Assembly: GCA_031423755.1 (NCBI GenBank)
Contig: JANPGC010000300.1
Coordinates: forward strand, 1 to 12,635
Source of the DNA: JANMEX01 sp031423755
GTDB lineage: Bacteria > Pseudomonadota > Alphaproteobacteria > Rhizobiales > Rhizobiaceae
DNA length: 12,635 nucleotides
Reading direction: 5' to 3'
Made by a program: the position numbers and the translations under genes. A model generated the notes under the pieces. It had not been told where the DNA came from and made no database searches. It was given only the letters and a program-made list of their open reading frames with translations. The first letter of the stretch is position 1. Each line of letters starts with the position of its first letter. Below, piece by piece: positions 1 to 8,698 of this stretch.

Positions 1-1524
<1,524 letters not shown>

Positions 1525-1534
1525 GCTCCGGTTC

Positions 1535-1969
1535 CTAAATTTTGGAGGGTGCTGCGAATTCAAACAGCAGTGCGTCGGCAGTATCCAGGAGTTTTCTATC
1601 ATTGGTGGCAATCGCAACGCCCAAACGTGATGCGATTGCCAAATGCATGGCATCACCTGCGCGAAGGGTATGTTCGCCTGACTCGAGATAGGTTTGAGCC
1701 AGTTTGAAATCGCTTGCGACCACATCGTGGCAAATCATTCCTGGCAATAGACTGTCACAGAACAACCCCAGTGCCTGAAGCATCGCATCTCGTGATATCT
1801 CTCCGGTCCTTGCCTTTAAGGCAAGTGCCGAGGAGAGTTCAGTTTCTACCCATACGCTGATCGCCAAAGTTCCGGTTGCCTGCGCTTCCAACCACCTCCG
1901 CGATGCCTCACTGGATGATTCCGGTACGATGATGCTGACGATGACCGATGTATCGACGTAGAACTTCAA
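1535..1969 (-). CDS. vapC: VapC-type PIN-domain ribonuclease toxin
   Basis: Likely toxin of a type II toxin-antitoxin pair; VapC proteins are Mg-dependent RNases that often cut tRNA or rRNA. The 144-residue length is typical. The expected acidic PIN residues are visible: D6 in FYVDTSV, E44 in ETELSSAL, D106 in GDAMHLA and D124 in TNDRKL, so the active site looks intact. The start is TTG at 1969, overlapping the antitoxin TGA in the four bases TTGA. A GAGGA ribosome-binding sequence sits six bases upstream, inside the antitoxin gene, and supports this start. The overlap implies translational coupling to the antitoxin. It converges on the helicase gene. The pair probably forms an accessory module beside the Fe-S operon; its RNA target cannot be read from sequence. 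Confidence 0.88.
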   Translation of the reverse strand: MKFYVDTSVIVSIIVPESSSEASRRWLEAQATGTLAISVWVETELSSALALKARTGEISRDAMLQALGLFCDSLLPGMICHDVVASDFKLAQTYLESGEHTLRAGDAMHLAIASRLGVAIATNDRKLLDTADALLFEFAAPSKI

Positions 1970-2208
1970 TACCGGTCCTCGTCACGCATTTGGCGGATAA
2001 ATTCGCCTGCAGGCTTTTTTTGCAGCGGTAACGTTTTGGCAAACGCCCTGATTTTCTCCAGATCGATTTTCACTGGTATTTTCTGGGGCGGTACAAGCTC
2101 CGCAACCACCTTTCCGTGCCGGGTGATGGTGATCCGCTCGCCCTTCTCGACACGGTCAAGCACTTCGCTCAAATGTGCCTTGGCATCCGCCACGTTCATT
2201 GTGTTCAT
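1966..2208 (-). CDS. Phd/YefM-family antitoxin partner of VapC
   Basis: This 80-residue antitoxin should bind and neutralise the VapC encoded next to it and repress their shared promoter. The N-terminus (MNTMNVADAKAHLSEVLDRV, followed by EKGE and ITITRHGKVVAELVP) is the Phd/YefM DNA-binding fold. The charged C-terminal part, residues about 45-80, is the probable toxin-binding segment. The frame stays open upstream to a GTG at 2247, and ATGs also occur at 2226 and 2220. I chose ATG 2208 because GAGG lies six bases before it and because the conserved family sequence begins there. A predicted promoter (2233-2261) would start transcription near 2226, which excludes the GTG. Assignment to Phd/YefM is from recalled family patterns; in databases it may be named VapB. 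Confidence 0.85.
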   Translation of the reverse strand: MNTMNVADAKAHLSEVLDRVEKGERITITRHGKVVAELVPPQKIPVKIDLEKIRAFAKTLPLQKKPAGEFIRQMRDEDRY

Positions 2209-2232
2209 CACGGACCTCATGACCATACTGTT

Positions 2233-2261
2233 TTGTAGCACGAACACCGCCCGTCAGCAAG
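2233..2261 (-). promoter_or_regulatory. Predicted sigma-70 promoter of the toxin-antitoxin pair
   Basis: Read on the minus strand, CTTGCT (2256-2261) and CTACAA (2233-2238) are separated by exactly 17 bases. They resemble the alphaproteobacterial pattern CTTGAC-N17-CTATAT. The site lies in the 61-base gap after the TfoX-N gene and before the antitoxin, which suggests the pair has its own transcript. Prediction by eye only; no clear operator palindrome was found. Confidence 0.35.
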
Positions 2262-2269
2262 AAAGTGCC

Positions 2270-2590
2270 CTACTTCTTCGCCCGCATTCCGGCCTCAAGC
2301 GCCAGCCGCGCCCATTCTGCCATCACGTCCGGGTCGTCAAACGCATCATCGGGAATGGACCAATATGGCATGGCTGCGACCTTGCCGTTTTTGCCCCCAT
2401 AGACCCATTGGCGGCAACCGGCCGCAACAAAGCGCGGGGCGGTCTCTGCATCCGCTTTCAGCAGGATCTCATCCTGATATTGAATGGCAATGATGACGCC
2501 GCGCACGTAGATGCTCTTGCCACCAAACATGCGCTTGATCGTGATCGGCCCGACCGCCTGAAACATCTCTTCAATGGCGGCGTTATCCAT
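2270..2590 (-). CDS. TfoX/Sxy N-terminal-domain protein
   Basis: A 106-residue protein made of a single TfoX N-terminal domain. Recognisable features are IKRMFGG at residues 18-24, then an alternating strand region with EILLKAD, and PYWSIPDD followed by AEWARLALEAG at the C-terminus. Full-length TfoX/Sxy regulates competence in gammaproteobacteria. Stand-alone N-domain proteins are common in alphaproteobacteria and their function is largely unknown, so no competence role should be assumed. The ATG at 2590 is six bases after the stop of the A-type carrier gene, so it is probably the last gene of the suf transcript. No strong ribosome-binding site is visible, which fits translational coupling. 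Confidence 0.82.
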   Translation of the reverse strand: MDNAAIEEMFQAVGPITIKRMFGGKSIYVRGVIIAIQYQDEILLKADAETAPRFVAAGCRQWVYGGKNGKVAAMPYWSIPDDAFDDPDVMAEWARLALEAGMRAKK

Positions 2591-2596
2591 CGGCTG

Positions 2597-2959
2597 TCAG
2601 CCAAGAGCGGCGGCAGAAGCCGGGATCAGTTCCACGCTCTCTCCGCAGCCACAGGCGGACGTCTGGTTCGGATTGTTGAAGGTGAACCCGGTGCGCAAAC
2701 TTGTGGTCTCGAAATCCATCTGAGTACCAAGAAGATAAAGAACCGCTTCCGGCGCAACGAACACTTTCGCACCGTCATGCTCAATCAAGTCCTCGCGCGG
2801 CTTGGCCTCGTCGGCAAGTTCAATGGCATATTCCATGCCCGCGCAGCCGCCCTTCTTAACGCCGATGCGGACGCCTAGCTTGTCCGGATTGGCAGACATG
2901 ATCTCGCGCACACGGTCCGCCGCGGCATCGGTCATGGTCATGACAGCAAAACGACCCAT
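2597..2959 (-). CDS. sufA: A-type iron-sulfur carrier (SufA/IscA/ErpA family, HesB-like)
   Basis: A-type carriers bind a [2Fe-2S] or [4Fe-4S] cluster and pass it from the SUF scaffold to apoproteins in the cytoplasm. The 120-residue protein has the three conserved cysteines: C39 in GGCAGM, and C103 and C105 in ACGCGES near the C-terminus. The frame extends one codon further to a TTG at 2962, but ATG 2959 lies eight bases from a clear GAGGAG and is preferred. It follows sufT by 87 bases, the loosest junction in the lower part of the cluster, and precedes the TfoX-N gene by six bases. Its place in a suf cluster supports the name sufA, though A-type carriers are hard to tell apart by sequence alone (ErpA or IscA are alternatives). 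Confidence 0.9.
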   Translation of the reverse strand: MGRFAVMTMTDAAADRVREIMSANPDKLGVRIGVKKGGCAGMEYAIELADEAKPREDLIEHDGAKVFVAPEAVLYLLGTQMDFETTSLRTGFTFNNPNQTSACGCGESVELIPASAAALG

Positions 2960-3007
2960 CAAATTGTCTCCTCATCAAACGGGTTCAAGGCCCGCAGACT
3001 CTGATTG

Positions 3008-3024
3008 TCACCTTAAAATGGTGA
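3008..3024 (-). other. Short inverted repeat between sufT and sufA
   Basis: TCACC and GGTGA flank a seven-base AT-rich loop in the 87-base gap between sufT and sufA. The 5-base-pair stem has no run of T after it on the minus strand, so it is not a convincing terminator. It could be a weak mRNA hairpin, an operator or chance. Confidence 0.2.
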
Positions 3025-3046
3025 AGAAATACGCCCTTCGCAAGGC

Positions 3047-3433
3047 CTAATACCAGCCAACTGCAACCTGCGCCTCTTCTGACATCCGAGCCGCAGTCCA
3101 TGGCGGGTCAAACGTCATCTTCACTTCGACACCCGACACACCCTCAACCGAGCTCACGGCGTTCTCAACCCAGCCCGGCATTTCGCCCGCCACCGGGCAT
3201 CCCGGTGCAGTCAGCGTCATGTCGATCTTCACCGAGCGGTCGTCCTCGATATCGATCTTGTAGATCAGGCCAAGCTCATAAATATCGGCCGGAATTTCCG
3301 GATCATAGACTGTCTTCAGCGCCAAGATGATGTCGTCCGTCAGCCGCGCCAATTCCTCAGCCGGAATGGCGGACGATGCCACTATGGCGTCCTCTGCCCG
3401 CTCCTCAACTGTCAAATCATCCTGCGCCATCAT
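3047..3433 (-). CDS. sufT: SUF-associated maturation factor SufT (MIP18/DUF59 family)
   Basis: SufT is a small MIP18-domain protein that helps mature Fe-S proteins and is usually encoded in suf operons. The 128-residue product has an acidic N-terminal extension of about 25 residues. The family blocks follow: DPEIPADIYELGLIY at 44-58, LTAPGCP with the conserved Cys79, and DPPWTAARMSEEA near the C-terminus, ending in VGWY. These are the hallmark stretches of the SUF-associated subfamily. The first of two tandem ATGs (3433) is used because AAGGA stands five bases before it. The gene starts eight bases after the sufS stop, so the two are almost certainly co-transcribed. In other organisms SufT affects growth mainly under high Fe-S demand; that is family knowledge, not shown here. 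Confidence 0.93.
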   Translation of the reverse strand: MMAQDDLTVEERAEDAIVASSAIPAEELARLTDDIILALKTVYDPEIPADIYELGLIYKIDIEDDRSVKIDMTLTAPGCPVAGEMPGWVENAVSSVEGVSGVEVKMTFDPPWTAARMSEEAQVAVGWY

Positions 3434-3441
3434 CTTTTTCC

Positions 3442-4668
3442 TTACGCGAAGAACTTGCGGGCCTTTTCCAAAGCCTCCGCCAGCACGTCAATTTCCTGCA
3501 TTGTATTATACATGCCAAATGAGGCACGACATGTCGAAGTCACACCGAAACGCTGCATCAGCGGCTGGGCGCAATGCGTGCCCGCCCGAACCGCCACACC
3601 CGCCCGGTCAATCACCATCGAGACATCATGGGCATGAATGCCCTGCAATTCAAACGACACAATCGCGCCCTTGCCCGGCGCGTTGCCAAAAATGCGCAGC
3701 GAATTGATCTTGGAAAGTTGCGCATGCGCATAATCGCGCAGACTTTCCTCATGCGCCAAAATCCGCTCGCGCCCGACGCTGTCCATATAATTAAGCGCCG
3801 CGCCAAGCCCGATGGCCTCGGCAATCGGCGGCGTTCCGGCCTCAAACCGGTGCGGCGCATCACCGTAAGTGACGTTGTCCATCGTCACGTCGCGGATCAT
3901 CTCGCCGCCGCCAAGGAACGGCCGCATGGAATTCAGCACCGCTTCCTTGCCATAAAGCACGCCAATGCCTGTCGGACCGTAGAGCTTGTGGCCGGTCATC
4001 ACATAAAAATCAGCATCCAGATCGCGCACATCAACGGGCAGATGCACAGCCGCCTGTGAACCATCAACCAGCACCTTGATGCCCCGCTCATGGGCAATCC
4101 GGATCATCTCCTTGACCGGAACCACCGTGCCGAGCGCATTCGACATATGCGTGATCGCAACCAGCTTCGTTCGCTCGGTCAGGCACTTCTTAAAATCCTC
4201 GATATGCAGCACGCCCTCATCGTCAATCGGGATCCAGACCAGCTTCGCGCCCTGCCGCTCGCGGATGAAATGCCACGGCACGATGTTGGAGTGATGCTCC
4301 ATGATCGACAGCACAATCTCGTCGTCTGCGCTAATGTTCGGCATGCCCCAGCCATAGGCCACGGCATTGATCGCCTCAGTGGTCGATTTGGTGAATATCA
4401 CCTCCTCGATCTTGCCCGCATTCAAAAACCGCCGGACAATCTCCCGCGCATTCTCATAAGCATCCGTCGCGGCATTCGACAGGAAGTGCAGCCCGCGGTG
4501 CACATTGGCATAGTCGTGGGTCAGGCAATTCACCATCGCGTCAATAACAACCTGCGGCTTCTGCGCCGAAGCGCCATTGTCGAGATAAACCAGCGGCTTG
4601 CCATAAACGGTGCGCGAAAGAATCGGGAAATCCTTGCGGATGAGTTCGACGTCGTAGGGAGCGTTCAT
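3442..4668 (-). CDS. sufS: Cysteine desulfurase SufS (group II)
   Basis: This PLP enzyme removes sulfur from L-cysteine as a persulfide and supplies it to the SufBCD scaffold. With ATG 4668 it is 408 residues, a normal SufS length. The PLP-binding lysine is K228 in TGHKLYGPTG, the cofactor-contacting VDGSQA is near residue 202, and the catalytic cysteine is C366 in RAGTHCAQPLM. The short group II active-site loop separates it from the IscS/NifS-type enzyme at 8699-9856. A GTG at 4677 would add three residues; ATG is preferred because MNAPYDVE fits the usual N-terminus, but the ribosome-binding site is poor for either. The start lies only 16 bases beyond a large folded repeat (4685-4819), which may affect its expression. 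No sufE or sufU partner is adjacent. Confidence 0.96.
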   Translation of the reverse strand: MNAPYDVELIRKDFPILSRTVYGKPLVYLDNGASAQKPQVVIDAMVNCLTHDYANVHRGLHFLSNAATDAYENAREIVRRFLNAGKIEEVIFTKSTTEAINAVAYGWGMPNISADDEIVLSIMEHHSNIVPWHFIRERQGAKLVWIPIDDEGVLHIEDFKKCLTERTKLVAITHMSNALGTVVPVKEMIRIAHERGIKVLVDGSQAAVHLPVDVRDLDADFYVMTGHKLYGPTGIGVLYGKEAVLNSMRPFLGGGEMIRDVTMDNVTYGDAPHRFEAGTPPIAEAIGLGAALNYMDSVGRERILAHEESLRDYAHAQLSKINSLRIFGNAPGKGAIVSFELQGIHAHDVSMVIDRAGVAVRAGTHCAQPLMQRFGVTSTCRASFGMYNTMQEIDVLAEALEKARKFFA

Positions 4669-4684
4669 GACGGCCACCCGTTTG

Positions 4685-4819
4685 TTGACTTTCCCTCACC
4701 GGTTTCGCTACCCGAAACGTCCTCTCCACGTGGGCGAGAGGGGAAACGGCGCGCACCCTTCGCCTCTCCCCCACGGGGAGAGGGCGGTTTGCGCAGCAAA
4801 CCAGGTGAGGGAGTGTCAA
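4685..4819. repeat. Composite palindromic intergenic element (multi-hairpin, MITE-like or RIME-like)
   Basis: This 135-base element nearly fills the gap between sufD and sufS. Its 16-base ends are inverted copies: TTGAC-2-TCCCTCACC at 4685-4700 and GGTGAGGGA-2-GTCAA at 4804-4819, matching at 14 of 16 positions. Inside lie four hairpins: 4702-4718 (GTTTCG/CGAAAC), 4721-4741 (CCTCTC/GAGAGG around CCACGTGG), 4763-4783 (CCTCTCCCC/GGGGAGAGG, three-base loop) and 4786-4802 (GGTTTGC/GCAAACC, three-base loop). The layout is symmetrical, like a cloverleaf. Short dyad-rich repeats of this style are scattered in rhizobial and related genomes, but I cannot assign a named family. No T-run follows any stem, so it is not a standard terminator. 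Transcribed with suf, it would fold strongly either way. Confidence 0.85.
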
Positions 4820-4831
4820 AACCGGCAAACA

Positions 4832-6091
4832 TCACGCATTCGCCTCAAGCCAATCCTGCAACCGCTCTTCCAACGCCTCGACAAGCGCCTCGTCCTCCAG
4901 CTCTTCGATTATCTCCGCCACAAATGCCTTCACCAGCAGCCCGCGCGCTACGGCCTCGGGAATACCGCGCGCCATCAGATAAAACAGATGCTGCGGCTCG
5001 ACTTCGCGCACGGTTGCACCGTGACCGCACTGGACATCGTCGGCAAAGATTTCCAGTTCCGGCTTGGTCGAAAACTCGCCCTCGTCGGACAGCAGCAACG
5101 TGTTGCAAGCCATCTTGGCGTCCGTCTTCTGCGCACCGGGAAAGACCTTGATCTGCCCCTGAAACACGCCGTGCCCGCGCCCGGTGACGACGTTGCGTAT
5201 GACTTCCGTAGAAGTGGTGTTCGGCACCTCATGCGTCAGCGTCATGGTCACGTCGATATGCGCATCGCCGCCGACCAGATTGATGCCGCGCAGCTTGAAG
5301 TCCGATCCCTCGCCCTTCACCGCCACATGCACCTCCTGCCGAACAAGCTTGCCGCCGGAGTTCATCACAAACACGATCAGCTTGGCATCCTTGCCAACCC
5401 AGGCATTAAGCTGGCCAAGGTGCACCGCGCTTGGCCCGCGCTCCTGATCAACAATCAGCGTAATCTCCGCGCCATCGTCCACAGTCAAATGCGTGACCGC
5501 CGAAACAAACGCATCGCCGCCGGTGTGGCGCTCAATGATCGTGGCCTTGGCGCCCTTGCCAGCTTTGATGGCAAGCCGCGTGTGCGAATCCTGATCTGCC
5601 GCAAACTGCACTTCGATGGGCGAAGTGGCTTCCGTGCCATCAGCGATATCAAGGTGATAGCCGTCGGAAACGAGCGCCGTGTTGATCTGGCCGATGGCAT
5701 CGTCCGTGCCACGCGCGACGAGCGCCTTGGCAAACGAACCGTCTTCGAGCTTCGCCGCGATGCGCGTGACGGTAACGCCCGCGCCAGCGTTTCCACCAGT
5801 CGCGTTGCCCTCTTCCAACGTCAGAACGGAAGCGCCCTTTACCAGCGCTTTCACCAGCTCTGACTGACCCTCGCTGCCCGCAGGGATCGCCCGCAGCAGC
5901 AAGCGCAAATCGGTATAATGCCAGCTTTCAATACGCCGTGTCGGCAGGCCGAGAGTCTTCAGCGCGTCAACGGCAAGATCGCGCGCGGCGGCGACATCCG
6001 GATTGCCCGGCAGCGCGCCCATCTTGGCGACGTAAAGCTCGGTCAGCGCCGTCTCCGCCGCAGTCTGCATCCGTCCGGCATGAATGTTCAT
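4832..6091 (-). CDS. sufD: Fe-S scaffold subunit SufD
   Basis: SufD pairs with SufB and two SufC ATPases to form the SufBC2D scaffold. Starting at ATG 6091 the protein has 419 residues. The N-terminal part carries RRIESWHYTDLR (about residues 52-63), typical of SufD. The C-terminal core has KMACNTLLLSDEGEF, CGHGAT with C355 and H357, and PQHLFYLMARGIPEAVAR. The histidine matches the position known to matter for iron acquisition at the SufB-SufD interface in E. coli (H360), by recalled alignment. A GTG at 6100 would add three residues; ATG 6091 is preferred because AGGGTGAG lies just upstream. The gene starts 10 bases after the sufC stop. The long open frames on the opposite strand here are coding shadows. 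Confidence 0.95.
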   Translation of the reverse strand: MNIHAGRMQTAAETALTELYVAKMGALPGNPDVAAARDLAVDALKTLGLPTRRIESWHYTDLRLLLRAIPAGSEGQSELVKALVKGASVLTLEEGNATGGNAGAGVTVTRIAAKLEDGSFAKALVARGTDDAIGQINTALVSDGYHLDIADGTEATSPIEVQFAADQDSHTRLAIKAGKGAKATIIERHTGGDAFVSAVTHLTVDDGAEITLIVDQERGPSAVHLGQLNAWVGKDAKLIVFVMNSGGKLVRQEVHVAVKGEGSDFKLRGINLVGGDAHIDVTMTLTHEVPNTTSTEVIRNVVTGRGHGVFQGQIKVFPGAQKTDAKMACNTLLLSDEGEFSTKPELEIFADDVQCGHGATVREVEPQHLFYLMARGIPEAVARGLLVKAFVAEIIEELEDEALVEALEERLQDWLEANA

Positions 6092-6101
6092 CAAGCTCAC
6101 C

Positions 6102-6857
6102 CTATGCCGCCTCTTCGATCACGTCGGCATAGCCGTTTTCTTCCAGATGCAGCGCCAGCGACTTGTCGCCCGATTTGATCACCTGGCCTTTGTAAAGCAC
6201 ATGCACAGTGTCCGGCACGATATGGTCCAAAAGACGCTGATAGTGGGTAATGACCAGAACCGCGCGATCCGGTGAACGCAGCGAGTTGACACCATCGGCA
6301 ACAATCTTCAGCGCATCGATATCAAGCCCTGAATCCGTCTCATCGAGAATGCAGAGCTTGGGCTGCAGCAGCTTCATCTGCAAAATCTCCGCCCGCTTCT
6401 TCTCGCCGCCTGAAAAACCGACATTGAGCGGACGCTTCAGCATATTGAAGTCGATCTCCAGCGACGCGGCTGCTTCCTTCACGGTGCGGATAAAGTCGGA
6501 GATTTTCATCTCCTCCTCGCCCCGCGCCTTGCGCTGAGCGTTCATGGCAACCTTGAGGAACTCAAGCGTTGCCACGCCGGGGATTTCCATCGGATACTGG
6601 AACGCAAGGAAGATGCCCTTGGATGCGCGTTCCGCCGGGTCCATCTCAAGGATGCTCTCGCCATTGTACAGGATCTCGCCCTCGGTCACTTCATAGTCGG
6701 AGCGGCCCGCGAGGATATACGACAGCGTCGACTTGCCGGAGCCGTTGGGGCCCATGATAGCGGCGACTTCGCCGGCCTTCACGGTGAGGTTCAAGCCCCG
6801 GATGATTTCGGTTTCGGTGCCTGCGATGCGGGCGTGGAGATTGCGAATTTCTAGCAT
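6102..6857 (-). CDS. sufC: Fe-S assembly ATPase SufC (ABC family)
   Basis: SufC is the soluble ABC-type ATPase that drives conformational change of the SufBC2D scaffold. The 251-residue length is standard. All nucleotide-binding motifs are intact: Walker A GPNGSGKST (36-44), Q-loop Q87 in AFQYP, signature FSGGE (148-152), Walker B CILDETDSGLD with D172 and E173, and the H-loop histidine H205 in VITHY. There is no membrane segment, as expected of a cytosolic ABC protein. The ATG at 6857 has only a weak GGA upstream. It begins 30 bases after the stop of the 53-residue membrane protein, and that gap holds a perfect 10-base palindrome (6875-6884). Confidence 0.97.
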   Translation of the reverse strand: MLEIRNLHARIAGTETEIIRGLNLTVKAGEVAAIMGPNGSGKSTLSYILAGRSDYEVTEGEILYNGESILEMDPAERASKGIFLAFQYPMEIPGVATLEFLKVAMNAQRKARGEEEMKISDFIRTVKEAAASLEIDFNMLKRPLNVGFSGGEKKRAEILQMKLLQPKLCILDETDSGLDIDALKIVADGVNSLRSPDRAVLVITHYQRLLDHIVPDTVHVLYKGQVIKSGDKSLALHLEENGYADVIEEAA

Positions 6858-6874
6858 TTGATTTCCATTCAGAT

Positions 6875-6884
6875 CGAACGTTCG
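6875..6884. other. 10-base perfect palindrome before sufC
   Basis: CGAACGTTCG lies in the 30-base gap between the small membrane-protein gene and sufC. It could be a minor mRNA structure or a protein site, or chance. It is too short to fold stably alone because the palindrome leaves no loop. Confidence 0.2.
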
Positions 6885-6887
6885 GCA

Positions 6888-7048
6888 TCAAAGGCCGAAG
6901 AAAGTTTTCAGGTAAGGCAGCACACCAGCCGCAAACAGTCCGACCACGATGCCAAACACGCCGCGAATAATGCGCGATTTTCCCTGCGGCGCGACGGCCG
7001 CCAAGGTGCCGCAGACGGCGGCGTAGAAGACCAGATTGACCGGGTCCA

Positions 7049-7049
<1 letters not shown>
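6888..7049 (-). CDS. Small 53-residue membrane protein between sufB and sufC
   Basis: This gene is shorter than usual ORF cut-offs and was found by reading the sufB-sufC gap. It begins MDPVNLVFYAAVCGTLAAVA and ends YLKTFFGL, 53 residues in all. Two hydrophobic segments (about residues 5-20 and 27-47) are joined by a basic turn, PQGKSR. This predicts a helical hairpin in the inner membrane with the turn in the cytoplasm by the positive-inside rule. The ATG overlaps the sufB stop by one base (TGATG), a classic coupling arrangement, and a GGGGAG-like sequence precedes it. I recall similar unnamed proteins at this position in related genomes. No function is known to me. A membrane tether or transport aid for the SUF machinery is speculation. 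Confidence 0.8.
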
Positions 7050-8518
<1,469 letters not shown>

Positions 8519-8598
8519 ATCGCGTCTCCTGGCTTTCCGGAATTCAAGGTTCCGACAGTCGATTGGGAGTCCGCTCGTTTTCAGCGGATGTGAAGTCT

Positions 8599-8628
8599 AC
8601 ATAGTCCACTCTTTGGAATAAATCCAAT
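8599..8628 (-). promoter_or_regulatory. Predicted promoter of the sufB-led operon
   Basis: On the minus strand, ATTGGA (8623-8628) and CTATGT (8599-8604) are 18 bases apart. The -10 hexamer matches CTATAT at five of six positions; the -35 is weaker. It lies in the 180-base gap between the IscS-like gene and sufB, so transcription would begin near base 8592 and give a leader of about 75 bases. Read-through from the upstream gene is also possible, since I saw no terminator there. Confidence 0.35.
8613..8627. promoter_or_regulatory. Irr-box (ICE)-like dyad upstream of sufB
   Basis: TTGGAATAAATCCAA is a perfect TTGGA-N5-TCCAA dyad. Against the ICE consensus recalled for rhizobial Irr sites (TTAGAA-N3-TTCTAA core) it agrees at 9 of 12 defined positions. 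It overlaps the predicted -35 region, where binding would block RNA polymerase. Irr acts when iron or heme is scarce and commonly represses iron-using genes in this order. The match is by eye and could be chance; no RirA-type TGA-N9-TCA site was found in this gap. Confidence 0.35.
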
Positions 8629-8698
8629 CTGGAAACGACGTTTTCTCAAGGAAAGCGCCCAATTGCCGCATTTTCCCGCCTTGTCTTGCCTCGCCTGC

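Noticed and set aside
2209..2247. GTG start at 2247 for the antitoxin
   Set aside because: It would lie upstream of the predicted transcription start and adds residues foreign to the family; ATG 2208 has a good ribosome-binding site.
2036..2878. Plus-strand open frame of 280 codons opposite the antitoxin, TfoX-N and carrier genes
   Set aside because: It crosses three real minus-strand genes and their gaps; the translation has no family resemblance.
2977..2991. GGGTTCAAGGCCC-like text resembling the T-arm of a tRNA
   Set aside because: No acceptor, anticodon or D-arm partner could be found around it, and it fits ordinary intergenic sequence between sufT and sufA.
4763..4783. Strong GC hairpin read as a rho-independent terminator between sufD and sufS
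   Set aside because: No T-run follows on either strand. The hairpin is one part of a larger symmetrical repeat, and sufS lies directly downstream on the same strand.
4090..5151. Plus-strand open frame of 353 codons opposite sufS and sufD
   Set aside because: Antisense to two well-supported genes and to the intergenic repeat; low-complexity, basic translation without motifs.
4667..5863. Long plus-strand open frame of 398 codons opposite sufD
   Set aside because: It lies antisense to the unmistakable sufD gene and runs through the palindromic repeat. Its translation resembles no family and reflects high-G+C codon bias.
8519..8698. RirA-type iron box (TGA-N9-TCA) upstream of sufB
   Set aside because: The only TGA in the plus-strand text of the gap is not followed by TCA at the right spacing, so no such site was found by eye.
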